Source: Aselliscus stoliczkanus
Lineage: Eukaryota > Chordata > Mammalia > Chiroptera > Hipposideridae
Direction: 5' to 3'
Length of the DNA stretch: 64,000 bases
Assembly (NCBI GenBank): GCA_033961575.1
Contig: CM066732.1
Location: 95,347,187-95,411,186 of the forward strand
Shown: in pieces, positions 1-13,484 of the stretch
How positions within the stretch are numbered: the first letter of the stretch is position 1
How the letters are laid out: every line of letters begins with the position of its first letter
Notes under the pieces: generated by a model
What the model saw: the letters and a program-made list of their open reading frames with translations, nothing else
What the model was told of the DNA's origin: nothing
Databases searched by the model: none
Made by a program: the position numbers and the translations under genes

Positions 1-2102
1 GGCGTGGAGAGACCATCCGAGTCCGGGACACTGTCCTCCTCAAGTCAGGCCCACGGAAGACATCCACACCTTATGTGGCCAAGATCTCTGCTCTCTGGGA
101 GAACCCTGAATCAGGTACCCCCGCCTAGAGTTTGACCTGGCACTGGTCTCCCCGTGTTCTTGGCACGCCTGCCTTCCACTCAGCCAGGGTCTGTCTGCTG
201 CTGAGGGCTGCAGGCAGCCATGTGACTTGGGTTGGATCAGCTCATTAACCTTTCCAGTCCCCAGGACCTAGGCACCTGTCTCCCTTCCTCACCTGTCAGT
301 GCTTTTCCCCGCTTCTCCCTCCATGCCTAACAGCATTCCAGGCCATGGAATGCCTGAGGCAGAGGACATGGGTGGTTGGAGCCTGCAGGATTGGCTCAGC
401 ATTGAAGTTGGATGGGCCTCCAGGGCATGTGGCCAGCCTGCCTGCCTGCCTAAGTAACTCTGGGGTTGCCAGCTTAAGCCATGACTGCTTCTCTTGTCCC
501 CCCAGGAGAGCTGATGATGAGCCTCTTGTGGTATTACCGACCAGAGCACTTACAGGGAGGCCGCAGTCCCAGCATGCACGAGGTGAGCTGCCTGGCAAAT
601 GGGTCGTAGAATACAGGGGTGTTAGAGGGTGCAGTTGTGGCCTAAGAAGGTGGTATGGGGTGGGCAGCCATGGGCAGTCAAGCTCCTAGACTTGTCACAT
701 TTGATGTCAGAGAACCTGGGGAATGGGGTGCGTTTCAGCCTCTTTTCCCAACCTTGCCTGATTCATGTTTCAAAGGGAATAGTCCTCATTGTCTTGAAAT
801 GGGGGCAGAAAGGGAGCCTGTGAGGGCAGGGTGCTGGAATGGGAGCCAGTGGATATGTCCTCCTGGTGACAGGAAACGGGAGGTGAAGCTGTACGCCTAG
901 CCCTGTTTGATACCATCTGCAGCATGAGGGAGGGGCAAAAGGGCTCCTCCTAACACCCCTTAGCGCTCTACCCAGTGGTGGGCTAGGAGCAGCCATGCCT
1001 TCTGGGTGGGGTCCCTCTCCCCCATTCTGGCCTTTTACTCCTTTCCCTCATAGAACTTTTTGGGAAGATGTGCACCAACTCCCTTCTCCCCTGGACTGTC
1101 AAGGGGGGTGCCGGGAAGCTGATTAAAGTGGGGCTGGAGTAGGCACCTAGCTTCTCCAGCAGAATAGCACGTGACCTGCAAAGAACCTGAAATTAGCCTC
1201 CAATTCCAGGGAAGCTCCCGGCCTTTCTGGGCGCTAGCTAAAGTTAGGTCAGGAGTCTCAGCAGAGGGGTTTATATCTGCCTTGTTCCAGGAGTTAGGTG
1301 CTTCCAACCCCTGTAGCCGACCTCCCCTTCTCTCCCCTTGAGCCTTTGCAGAATGAAGTCTTTGCATCGAGACATCAGGACCAGAACAGTGTAGCCTGCA
1401 TCGAGGAGAAGTGCTACGTGCTGACCTTTGCTGAGTACTGCAGGTGGGTGTGCCTGGCGCTTTGGCTAGCCTCTCCCCCCAGACTTCCCAGGGCTGTTTA
1501 AGGACTGCCTGTGATCCCCAAGGGGATCTCACTGAGCCTGACCTCCCAGAACTTGCTTCCTTACAGCCTGCCTCTACCATCTGATTTATTTTTTTGGAAG
1601 GGAAAAAAGGTTGTTCTAAGGCAGAATGCTTGGGCTGAGTTGGGGTGGTTACAGTACTGCCCTCTGAGAAAATCAAGGAGAATTTGCAGATGGGAGAGAG
1701 AGAGGCCCTGGCAGGCATGGTTCCCTTCTGACAGAGGAGGTAGACTGGCAGTTGGCAGAGAGGGCATATAACCCCCAGGACAGGGACGGAGGCGACAGCA
1801 GCCCTTGCAAGGGCAGGAAGGAGCATCCCAGCTCTCTGGACAGGGTGGGGAAGGAATTGGTCTTCCTGCACAGGTGGCTCTGATAAAGACAGCAAACTGT
1901 ATGTCACTGCAGATTCTGTGCCATGGCCAAGCGCCGAGGCGAGGGCCTCCCCAGCCGAAAGACAGCACTGGTGCCCCCCTCCGCGGACTACTCCACCCCG
2001 CCACACCGCACAGTGCCCGAAGATACGGACCCTGAGCTGGTGTTTCTTTGCCGCCATGTCTATGACTTCCGCCATGGCCGCATCCTCAAGAACCCCCAGT
2101 AG
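1..2102 (+). CDS. BAHD1: BAHD1, last four coding exons (5' part outside window)
   Basis: Coding exons are 1-114, 506-582, 1343-1443 and 1913-2102 (TAG at 2100-2102), joined by three GT-AG introns of 391, 760 and 469 bases with consistent phase. The joined frame gives 159 residues, nearly the whole C-terminal BAH domain; the full human protein is about 780 residues. Recognisable stretches are [47 protein letters not shown] and the terminal [15 protein letters not shown]. In other species BAHD1 is a nuclear scaffold that helps build heterochromatin and repress genes, and its BAH domain reads H3K27me3. The frame is open with no damage, so the gene looks functional. The acceptor of the third exon ends in GAG, with a CAG nine bases downstream (see findings). 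Identity rests on remembered protein similarity plus CHST14 next door. Confidence 0.96.
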
Positions 2103-4160
2103 CCTCCTCCTGCCCACACTGGGGCTGCCCGTGGGCAAGTGGGGCTCAGGGCAGGGGGCACTGCTTTGAAGCACAGCACTTGGTTAAGGGTCCACAGGGC
2201 CTGTGGTTCTCTTGGTGGGAGGGCAGGGGCCTCTATGGGTTCTGGGCCCTAGGGGAGGGAAGGGAAGGCCAGGATATAACAAAAGCACCAAAACCCTCAG
2301 CTTGGCCCAGGGTACCTCTCTGTGCTCCCTGGGCGGAGACACCTGAAGAAGCAGTCTTTCCTGAGGCTGGGCCCAGCCTGAGGGGCATGAGGTCCTGGGG
2401 GGAGGGGGCGGGGCGGAGGAGGTCCTTCAGGAACTAGGCCCAACAGACCCTTCTTTAGCCCCCCCTCAGCCCTTCAAGGGGGAGTGGAGCCAGCTTTACC
2501 TCACCCACTGTGACCCACTGCTTCCCCATCAGCCTGGGACCAGGCTCCTGCAGATTCTAGTATGGCTCTGAGCTCATTCATTTTGAGGCATCGAGAGCCA
2601 GAGTCCAGCTTCCAGAGCATTGACTTCCTCTTCCTGGATTTGGGGCCTCCCCTGGCTCTCCTCCTTTGCCCCTGCAGTAGCCCCTGGTGCTGGGACAAGT
2701 TACCCAGCCCTCACAGTTATGGGTGTGGCCCACTTGTGAGAGTCAGCTTCCTGTTCGCCTGGTGAGGGGCCACCCAGCAGGTCTGGCTTCCCAGAAGTTA
2801 ACAGATCAACATGTGGTTTGTCATGTCTGGGAGGGCAGAGGGGAGCTGGGAGGGGGTGGGGGGCAGGGGGCAAGGAAATTGCTACCTGATTTATTGAAGA
2901 CTTTTCCTCTTGCCTTACACTTGGAGGTTCTAGGAGACCTCTTGCAGAACTTCACATATGACTCTTCAAGCCACACCCACCTGAAATCAAACCAAAGGAG
3001 TGCTGTGGCTCCCCTTGCCCTGCCACCCCTTACCCTAGTCTTTTGTAGATTGCACTAATTTACATCCCAGCGAGAATCAACACTGTATCAGTCCACAGAC
3101 CTGCTGAGCTGCAGCCACTCACACTCTAGGAGCTGAGGACCGCATTTTCAGTTTGTTCCTGTTGCCTAGGGGGCCCTGTTCTCACCTCATGCTGCTCCCC
3201 AGGGTAAAATTAGGAGGCTCAGACCCCTGTTGTCCTTTCCAGGACTAGGCCCTGGCCCTGGGGCTCTTTGTGAGGCGGCTGCAGCAGCCTGATTCTTTCC
3301 GATTTGTACCAAAGAGGAGCATGGTGAGGAGAGCGAGAAGAGCCCGACGGGGCTTGGGTCTGGCCCTGGGAACCTGCTTGTGAGCACTTCCACAGGGCAG
3401 AACCCCGGAGGTCAGGAGCCAAGGAGCGCGGCACTGGGTCCTCCTCCCCCAGGGAGGGGCAGACATGGCCCCAGCAGGCTAAGGAGGTGGCACTGGGTGA
3501 GGGCAGTCGGGCAGGGTCTGAAGATGGAGGTGGAAGCGGATTCTGAGAGCACTCCCAGCAAGCCTGGCCCTGTGCTGTCCCCGAGAAAATGGGCCGCTCC
3601 TGCTTGGTCACTGGGGTCGGGGAGGCCTAGAGGCTTCAGAGGTAAATTTACACAGGGGAAGCCCCAACTCCGCAAGAGAAGGGACTCAGGTTCCCTTGTC
3701 TGGAATAAGCTGTTTGGAGGAAGGCATTGGTCTGGGAGTGTGGTTCAGTAGAAGAAATCGCCTGAGTGGCCGTGGGGACTCCAGAGAGTCAGCTGTGGGG
3801 CCTGCTCATTCCCAGGGCGCTGGGCCCTTGCTGCCAAGGTGCTCAGCCTCACCCAGCAGGAGAGATCAAGGTCCTCCTCCCAGGGTCTGCTGCCCAGAAC
3901 TTAAATGCTTTTGAAATCTCTTAGATGTTGAAATATTTTTTCGAACCTGAAAATGCAACTGGTAGAATTTCAATGGAAGCATAATTCATGTAAAATATAT
4001 TTTAGTTGATATTTTGTAAAATGCACTTTTTGTGTGTGTCGACCCTGGTTTCTCAGATCTGTATTTCAGTGTTTACAAGGGAGGGAGGACCTTTCCTCAC
4101 CTCCCTTTTGACAGAGATTAGAAGTACTTCTTTAAGAAAAAAAATAAATTTGAAAAATTG
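2103..4160 (+). other. BAHD1: BAHD1 3' UTR
   Basis: About 2 kb of non-coding sequence follows the stop codon without any interspersed repeat I recognise, as expected for a conserved last exon. The first convincing poly(A) signal is AATAAA at 4143-4148, after an AT-rich run from about 3930. The length agrees with the roughly 2 kb 3' UTR I recall for human BAHD1. The cleavage site itself is not visible. Confidence 0.7.
4143..4148 (+). terminator. BAHD1: Poly(A) signal, probable BAHD1 end
   Basis: AATAAA hexamer in an A-rich context about 2040 bases after the BAHD1 stop, followed by a T/G-rich stretch near 4185-4215 that could serve as the downstream element. Confidence 0.6.
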
Positions 4161-4837
4161 TATTGATTTAGAAAAGGATCATTTCCTTTGTGTCCTGTCA
4201 TCTTTTTATGTGTGGGTATGGAGGGGATCACTGCCCTTTATGTTGGCGGTCCCTCCTAACACTTGCAGTGCAGGGGCTTACTAAGTCTGGTAAGCGAAGA
4301 GGGCAGGAAAGTGGGGGGAAAGCAAAGAGAGGAGAGGAGACAGAGGGAATGGGAACTTGGAGTTGACGTTTTAGCATCGTGGTAGCCAGAGGCACCTGCT
4401 TGGGCTGTGTGAGATCTTCGGGTTGCCAGCCCTCACTTGGCCCCTGACCTGGGAACCAATCCCCACATAGGTAATGTTTAGTGAAGCTATCACCTCATCA
4501 TCCTGGGTCATCCCTTGAGGAGCTAGCCAGCAGAAAGCCTGGGGCCTTGGTATCCAGCAACTGGCATTCCTTGTCGAGGGTTTGTGACCGCTGCGACCCC
4601 TGGTTCACCCCAGCCCCAGAGCCTCAGTGTTCACTGTGCTCCAGGTGGGGTAGCTGTGAGGCGTTGGAAGTTTCTAGGAGGCAGAGCATGGCTGCCCAGC
4701 CCTGTTGCATTTTGGCAAGGACACATCTGGGTAGGTGCATTTCCATAGAGGTTATTTGGGACTTGAACATCACCATGGACTTAATAGCACTGCCATCAAT
4801 GTGCTGCGCACAAGAGTCTGCTGAGTCCCAAGAGTCT

Positions 4838-4930
4838 CCTCTTATTTTACAGATAGGAAATGTATGGAGACAAGTACTTTGCCCAAGGACTCGCCCAGAG
4901 TAAGTGACTATTCCTATATTCAGACTGCCT
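4838..4930 (-). repeat. MIR fragment
   Basis: Contains the antisense MIR core: an 'acagataggaaa' block, then 'acttgcccaaggact', then an 'agtaagtgac' tail. This is an old mammalian tRNA-derived SINE. Confidence 0.7.
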
Positions 4931-5469
4931 CACTGTGACTGCTAACAAATCACCAGAGAAGTGAGCAGACGTGGCCAGATTAATCAAAACTTTTTCAAAA
5001 TCATTTTTTCCTTAGTATAAAAGATGTATTTAAAGAAAAAGATATTAGTAGAAAATGACCCCACCACCAGAAATCTGCCTTCAGTACCATTGGTAGCAAG
5101 GAGCAGTTTGGTAAAGGCTGAACCTGCTGCAGATTTCTAAATCTGAATGGTGCATCCTGAGATGCATCCCAACATTCAGACAGTGGGATGTGGGGAACCT
5201 ACTCTGAGGAGCGTAGGAGGCCAGCATTCCTTCACCTTGCTCATCCTGTGTGCTCACACTGCTAGGATTGGGGGGCCAGCCAGGAGCCCTCTAGCTTTGT
5301 CCCATGCCTCAGCACCCCTCATCCTTCTGAATTCATCTGTCAACAGTAGCACCATTCTCTCACTGAATGAACTCAAAGCCTCTGGCATCTTCTACTTCAG
5401 GTCCCTCAGCCTCAGTACAGCGTTCCTGGGGTCAGCTGCTTCCTTCTTCCCAACCATTCCACTTTTGTG

Positions 5470-5660
5470 CTCCATTCATCTCTCGAGGGTCCTGATTAGA
5501 AATTCAAGTCTTAGAATCAGACGGATCCATATAGACTCTCAGCTTCCCTGAGCCTCGCGGTTTCTTCAGCTGTACAGTGGGAATGCCCATAGTACCTACC
5601 TCCCAGGGTAACTGACAAGAGAATACAAAACAGAGCAAGCACCTGCCTCAATAAATGTTG
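5470..5660 (+). repeat. MIR fragment
   Basis: Sense MIR order is visible: degraded head, then 'cagtgggaat', 'gtacctacctcccagggta', and a tail ending 'tcaataaatgttgac'. Confidence 0.75.
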
Positions 5661-6259
5661 ACTTTAAAACATATTACTACTCTGCCTCAGAGCCTCCCTG
5701 GCTCCCCACACATAACAGGGTGAGGTCTGGATACTTAGGTGCCCAGTTCAAGTGGGGACACGTTGACCACTGACATCCAGAGCATTCACATATCTGCCTC
5801 TAGCCCACGTGGCTGGCCTGGTGCCACTAAGCATATGTTTGGCTCGGGGCTGCTGCTCTGTGGCCCCAGCTCCTCACCCTTCAAACTCTGCTGATGACAC
5901 AAGTGGTCACGAGGCACCCACTTGTCATTGGCCCCTCACCAGAGAATATCCCAGTTATCCCACGTCTTCAGACCTGGGGAAGGGAAGGCAGAGGAAGGGA
6001 GATTCCATTTCCAGACATTTCAGCATTAGCAGTTGGAGAAACACCAATCCATCATGTACTGTTAAAAATCTTCGGGTCGAGCATGCAGATGAGCCACTGG
6101 ACAGTGCCTGACAGTCCTGTACCCTCTTTATTGGAGTGGCTGGCTTTGCTTCCAGCGAGAAAGAGGGGCCTCTCCAAAGCTAGGACTCCAGGAGATCACT
6201 GTGTGGGTGGCGAGGGATGGAGGGCGGGGATACCTCCAGGCTCCGCCAGGCGAGAATGT

Positions 6260-7904
<1,645 letters not shown>

Positions 7905-8680
7905 CCATGAGTATGGGCCAGCAACAGTTGGGGACTGGTTTTGACAATGCCAGCTTCTTGTGCCTGCCATTCAGAGAAACCCTGGCTCTGAGGCCTGGAG
8001 CTTCTCCAGATGTCTGGATGGCAAGGACTGCCCTCGGAACTTCCTTGTCCAGGGTGGGTGCCCACAGTGGCTCAGAAGACAGGGTTGAACGGGAGTGCCT
8101 GGTGCTCTCCATTGGGGTTTCCTCTTGCCCTGGAAGAGCCAGACACCAGTTTGCCAGTGAAGCAACACATGTGTTCTACAGACTGGCTCCAGGCCCCTGG
8201 CTGCAGGAATTATGCAGCCCATTTAGTCCACCTTAACTTAACCTGTGGCCAAACCCAGAGGTGGCGCCAATCAGGAGTGGAACCAGAGCCAGGGGCCTGT
8301 GGCTCTCGGCACCCATTCATCCACTCTGCGTGCCTCAGGGCTGGAGTTAGCAGTCCTGCCTTATAAACGACTCCTGTGCCTTTCTGCTTCAGGCTCAGAA
8401 TTTCCTACACTTGCCAGGTTCTTTCCATTTTTCCAAGGAAAGGAATACTGAGTCAGGGCCCTTGCTTGGTAGTTCTGGGACCCAGCCCTGCAGGTATCCA
8501 AAGACCCCTGTGCCCAGCCTCTTGGGGCACCTTCTCCCTTCCCCCAAGGTTGTGGCTAGTGTATCTGACTGCCACTTTTCTCACACATTTATTTAAAATT
8601 TGTACTTTTTGATAGAACCTCTATGAAGGCTTTGTTTTCCTAATAGCTGAATTTTTAATAAAGCTGTTTTGTATACAAAG
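7905..8680 (+). other. CHST14: CHST14 3' UTR
   Basis: Non-coding sequence from the TGA to a poly(A) signal at 8657-8662. It is free of recognisable repeats, in contrast to the sequence beyond it. Confidence 0.85.
8657..8662 (+). terminator. CHST14: CHST14 poly(A) signal
   Basis: AATAAA followed by 'gctgttttgtatac', a T/G-rich downstream region; cleavage is expected near 8680. Confidence 0.85.
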
Positions 8681-8689
8681 CATTTCTGA

Positions 8690-9345
8690 TTCTCCCTCTG
8701 AGCTCCTGTGTGTCCAGCAAATCTTCTAGATGTCTGTCTCTGCAACTCAGGAGAGGGAGCTTGCTGGTAGAGAAAGGAAGACAAAGTTTAACTTGCTTGG
8801 GTCAGTAGACCATTGCCACACCATGGAGAATTTGGGGGCTCCTCATAAGCCATACCGGATCATAGACTCAGCTTCTGGGATGCCACTGAAGGGCAAGCCC
8901 TATTAGGAATGGCACAGCCCCGTGGATTCCTTGAAGAAGGAAGTGGGTATGAGACACTGTCTCCTCCTCCTCTTAGGAATAGATCTTGATTGAGGAGGCC
9001 CCCAGATGAAAAAGGAAATTGTTGTGTGAGCAAGGGGAGGTTATTCCTGGCCTTGAGAATTACAAGGAAGGCAAGGAGGTTGAGCGAGGGTCAGGCTGTT
9101 GATGACTTAGGTCCAGAGGAAGTTATGAGGGATGTGGGAGGATATACCTAGCTTTGCTATTGGCCTGACTTTGGAGGAGAAATTGGGGGAGAAGGCTTCT
9201 CTGGGCACTCGTGGTTCTCTGCCATGACTCCCAGAAGGTCTTACCTGCCTTACCTGATCTTTTGTCTGGGTCAGATGTCCCTCTTCAGGGTGCCGTTGGC
9301 TCTGGAGACTTCACCTCAGATAGCATTTACCATGCTCTGCTGTAA
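8690..9345. other. Unannotated intergenic stretch
   Basis: Non-repetitive by eye, with no convincing coding frame, splice pattern or known repeat. Confidence 0.5.
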
Positions 9346-9475
9346 ACAGCCCAGTTACTTGTCAGTCTCCCCCATTGAGACTGATTTGTGTGAAGTTGAG
9401 ACCATGTCTGTCTTGTTCACCAGACATTCCCATAACCTAGCCCAAGGGACTGGCCTACAATAGGCATGTGTATGG
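9346..9475 (+). repeat. L2 3'-end fragment
   Basis: Resembles the L2 tail: 'gagaccatgtctgtcttgtt' followed by 'cctagcccaagg' and 'ctggcctacaataggcat'. Divergent. Confidence 0.5.
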
Positions 9476-9509
9476 CTCAGCAGAACCAAGGTGTACATCT
9501 CCATCTCAC

Positions 9510-9725
9510 TGCAGGACAGAAAACACTGCACTTGGAGTCACCCAGATCGATCAAGTCCCAGCTCTGTTCACCAGCTGCCTGACTACCTCTCAGCCTCCAC
9601 ATGCTCCACTGTCTCATGGAAATAATACTGCCTATCTTACCTAGATTGCTGTGAGGATTCATGATGACAAAATGAGTAAAAGGGCCCATCCCAGCACCTG
9701 GCTCAGTGATTGTTCTTTGAGATGC
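9510..9725 (+). repeat. MIR element
   Basis: Near full-length sense MIR: 'cttggagtcacc', 'cccagctctgttcacca', 'tgctgtgaggattcatgatg', 'cagcacctggctcagt'. Confidence 0.7.
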
Positions 9726-10026
9726 TAGTTGAACATCTGAACCCTCAGTGGCCTGTGGAGACAGGAGAAGCCAGGACACTGTCCACCCAGCACCGGAGAC
9801 CGGATCTGCCTTTAGGTAGAGCCCCTTTGACTTATGGGTTCACTTCCTCTGCCAACCAACCAGTCCTCTGAGCGTCTGGCCCTCAGGGATCCCCCACCCC
9901 AACCCTGCCGTCAACTTCTTCCTCCTTGGTTGGGAACTGCTGCTCCAGACGTATATAGCAGCTATTCGGGCCCCTTCAAAGGTCCTGTAATGTACAACAC
10001 TGAGAGCCCAGAGGTTGCTGGGCCCA

Positions 10027-10150
10027 GCTATTTATTTACTTGTCCCATTTAATACTCACAACAGCCCAGTGTCACAGGTGCTATCACCCTGTTTTACAGA
10101 CTGGAAAACTAGCAGAGAGAGGATAAGTATCTTGCCCAAAGTCCAACCCA
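10027..10150 (-). repeat. MIR fragment
   Basis: Antisense MIR core: 'tttaatactcacaacagccc', 'ttttacagactggaaaacta', 'ttgcccaaagtcc'. Confidence 0.7.
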
Positions 10151-10154
10151 GGTC

Positions 10155-11340
10155 TGTGTGCTCCCAAATTGGGGGATGGGTAGGAGGAGAGAGAAGGTGG
10201 GAGGGAGAGAGATTGAGTAAAGTGCTGGTTGAGAGAAGAGGTAATAGGAAGGTTAAGGAAGATGAAAGCCAGGTCGTATTTAGGGGTATTTTTACACATT
10301 CCCTCTCCTCAGTTTATTTGCAAAGAATCCAGTTTAGCCCAACTGACATTTACCAGTCTCCGCCCTAGAAGACTGGGAGACAAATGAAATCCTTGATGTG
10401 GTTAGCTTATTGACTACTCTCCTCCCAGGCATTAAAGGATGTAAGGCCTGCAGAGCATCTGACAGCCAGAATCGGACGCCTGTGGTGTAGGGAGGAGAGT
10501 TTGAGGTAAAAGGGAAGAGGGAGACTGAGACAAACTGCCACCTACTGTCATTGTTTTCCCTAAAACTTACTTTGTCATCTACCTTTCCTTTCAGGAAAAT
10601 GGACTTCTAAAAAAGAAGCTGCCAAAGAGGTGGCAGAGAGTTGTGGGGATCCAGCTGGCCCTAGTGGGGCCTGCCTTATATTGGGCACCTAGGCCAGAGC
10701 TGGGGGCGTTGGCTAGCTCTGGGTTGCCAGGGGTGGGGCAGGATATTCTCAGGACTGGACACCTATACTGGCTCCGCTTCTCATCCCTACAAGGAGCCAA
10801 GCCCTACGCCACTGCCTGGTGGCTATGAGGACAAGCCCCCCCCCCCCCCCATTAAAACTCACTCCATCCTGACAATCAAGTTTTCCTGGGCACATGCGGC
10901 TGGGGCTGGCAATTGTTAACTTCTCTCACCAGCTGAGGGCGATGAACAAAGAAAAGGAGAGGAGCCAGAAGGGACCTGGCCTTCCAGGTCCGGGCCCTCA
11001 CTCTACTTCCAGGCTCCAGTTTTGGTCTGTTTTTCATCCTGTCTGAGGCTATTGCCCAGAAACCACCTCACCTTAAATTCTGAGGCTGTTTTCCCCCATT
11101 GTTTCTTCTCCCACCTTAGACTTCTCCCTCCAGGAGGGTCCCACCACACAGACCCTTTACAGGAAGCAGGGTCTGAGTGGAGCTGCTGACCTTCCTCCTG
11201 GGGAAACACAGAACCTCACCTTTCCCAGGGCCCCAAACCCCCTTCCAGGTTGGATCAAGTGTTTTTCTTATTGAACCAGCCCCTGCCTGGCTTCAAGCAA
11301 GAGAAAAGGCATTCTTTCTCTTCCTAAAGGAAAATACTAA
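10155..11340. other. Unannotated intergenic stretch with a poly-C run
   Basis: No gene or clear repeat recognised. A 15-base C run lies at 10836-10850. A 61-codon frame at 10643-10828 has no family features. Confidence 0.5.
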
Positions 11341-11369
11341 TAATTAGCAATAGCTCCTCCGAAATAAGA

Positions 11370-11505
11370 GCACCTCTGTCACGTCGTTGGTAAGTACATG
11401 AAGTATCTCTTCATTCTATCAAAAACCCAGTAAGGTAAGTAAAATGAATTCCATTTTATAAATGAGGACATTAAACCTAAGTGACTTGCCCAAAGAGTTG
11501 GTGGG
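11370..11505 (-). repeat. MIR fragment
   Basis: Antisense MIR signature with 'attttataaatgaggacatt' and 'tgacttgcccaaagagt'. Confidence 0.6.
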
Positions 11506-12980
11506 ATTGTGATTAAAACCCAGCTCCATCCAAGTGAACGTGCATCATAAGTTGGTTATCCAGCTCATTGCATTTGCTGAGAAGCATTGTGTTCGTTTTC
11601 TCTGATTTTTGTGCCCATCTCCAGCCCTCCTTCCCAACATTCCACAAGTGATTCTGTCTACAGACCTCTACAGCTATTATAAAATTCCTCAGATATGCAC
11701 ACCCTGAGAATCAACTTTCCAGTAGTACTGGACCAAGACCGTGAATATACTAGACTTTCAGATTGGGTCCTCCGAGAAGCAGATGCCAAGGCTGAATTAG
11801 ATGTGCAAGAGATTTATAGGAGAAACAGCTGTGAGGGAGAAAGGGCAAGTAAGGGAGCAGAAAAAGGCTGGAAGAGCCTGGCACCTGTGAAAGGAGAGCG
11901 GAAGGAATTGGGTGAGAAGGGTCTCGAATTACAGTGCAGCTCTAATAAAGTTTCAACAAGACCAATGGGGAATCCCAGACAAAGACTGCTTATGGGAGGA
12001 ATCCTCCCTAAGGCAGAAATGGGGGGACACAAACACTGAAGCAGATCAAAAGTAGACCGAAAGCTGTAGCAGCAGCTGGGGGGGGCGGGCTGTCAGCTAA
12101 CGACACTTCTCAAAGCAGGTTCACCTGGAGCTGTGAACACGGCACCTCCATGACTGCCACACAGACCTAACTTGGCGACTCTGACTTATGGGCATTGACC
12201 CCCAAAAGTTCCTTTGACGTAACGACCTTTTCAACAACCAGAAAACAGTTGTTGGCCTACCGAGAGCCTCTAGAGATGTCTGGGGGTTCCTGAACTAAAC
12301 TCTTCTTCATGGTCATTGCCTGGTTTTCTAGCAGCAGGATTACTGCTGCCATTGGAAAACATGTGCCATTACCGTGCCCAAATGCGCATGCTGTCATTTT
12401 CAGGATGTTTCCTCTGCAGTTTACCCAACTTGCTGTAGGTTTTGATTTTCTTTGGTTTGTGTTATTGTCATTAACTGGGTGGATACTGGTGATCACCTTT
12501 GCCTCACTTCCGTCTCTCACAGGCTCAGATCCTTTCAAGGGAGAGCCTAGAGGTTGAGTTTGGGTGCTAGAGCCCCAGACCTCCCAGGGGATACAGTTTA
12601 GGCTCCCTCCCAATCTGATCATCACATAAACTCCAGGACAGCCAGAGAGGGAAGCAAAGTTTCCCTAAAGGGACCTTCCAGGGACTGTATGCCCACGAGT
12701 ACTACATCTTCTGCAGCAACCCCCCTACTGAGCCTTTGAGCTTCTTACTGCTCATCTGGACCCATCTGCAGAGTAGTCTGCAGAGACTCCTCTTTGTACA
12801 GAGAGAAAGAGAATCACAGCATCAGTCCTGCTTGTGCCATTGTGAGGGGACAAGGAGGATTAAGGTCAGGCCAGGTCATCCTCTGCTGCTCAACCCTCCA
12901 GCAGGAAAGCTGTGCTAGCCTCAGCCTTCAGGTAGGGTTTTGGGAGCAGAAGATATGAGGGACTTCAAGAGCTTGGGAAA
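11505..12980. other. Unclassified, possibly LTR-like material
   Basis: The segment 11760-12040 has the flavour of an old LTR ('gcagatgccaaggctgaatt', 'caagagatttataggagaaa'), but I cannot name a family. The 114-codon frame across it (11695-12039) looks like chance openness in purine-rich DNA. Nothing else was recognised. Confidence 0.3.
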
Positions 12981-13483
12981 GGGCCAGCCGAGTGACTCAG
13001 TTGGTTAAGAGTTGGCTTAGAGCACGTGCTCTGAGCAACAGGGCCACTGGTTTGATTCCTACATGGGCCAGTGAACGCTGTGCCCTAGCTGCGCCCTAGC
13101 TGAGCTGTTGCTGAGCTGACAACAGGTGGCAGGATGGCTCAGCTGGTGTAACAATAAGATTGCCTGTTCAATGGTGGGCTACGCCCACCCACAACTAAGA
13201 CTGAACTCAGCTGCCGCCTTGATGGCTCAGTGAATAGGGTGTGCGCTCTTAACAACAAGGCTGCTGGTTCGACTCCCACATGGGATGGTGGCTATGCCCA
13301 CCCGCAACTAAGATCAAACACAGCACCTTGAGCATAGAGGCCACAAGCTGCTGACGGGAAGCCAAATGGCGACTGGCGCCCTCCACAACAAAGATTGAAG
13401 AACAACTTGGCTGGACCCTTCCTCCAATTCCCCAACACTGTTCCCCTCCCCCAATTCCTCAATAAAATCTTTTAAAAAAAAAA
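12981..13483 (+). mobile_element. Composite SINE with three tRNA-like units
   Basis: About 500 bases starting GGGCCAGCCGAGTGACTCAG and ending AATAAAATCTTTT plus an A-tail. Three tRNA-like modules follow one another. Unit 1 has a B-box-like GGTTTGATTCC at 13049-13059. Unit 2 starts near 13135 (GGCTCAGCTGG) with a degenerate B box. Unit 3 has a perfect GGTTCGACTCC at 13266-13276. The 3' body then contains 'ccaattccccaacactgttc'. A second copy lies at 61,689-62,145. Confidence 0.85.
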
Positions 13484-13484
13484 C

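Noticed and set aside
1035..2174. 379-codon minus-strand frame across BAHD1 intron and exons
   Set aside because: Antisense to real BAHD1 exons and intron, no domain features; openness follows from GC-rich composition.
11695..12039. 114-codon plus-strand frame
   Set aside because: No protein family resemblance; the underlying DNA looks like an old LTR-type repeat.
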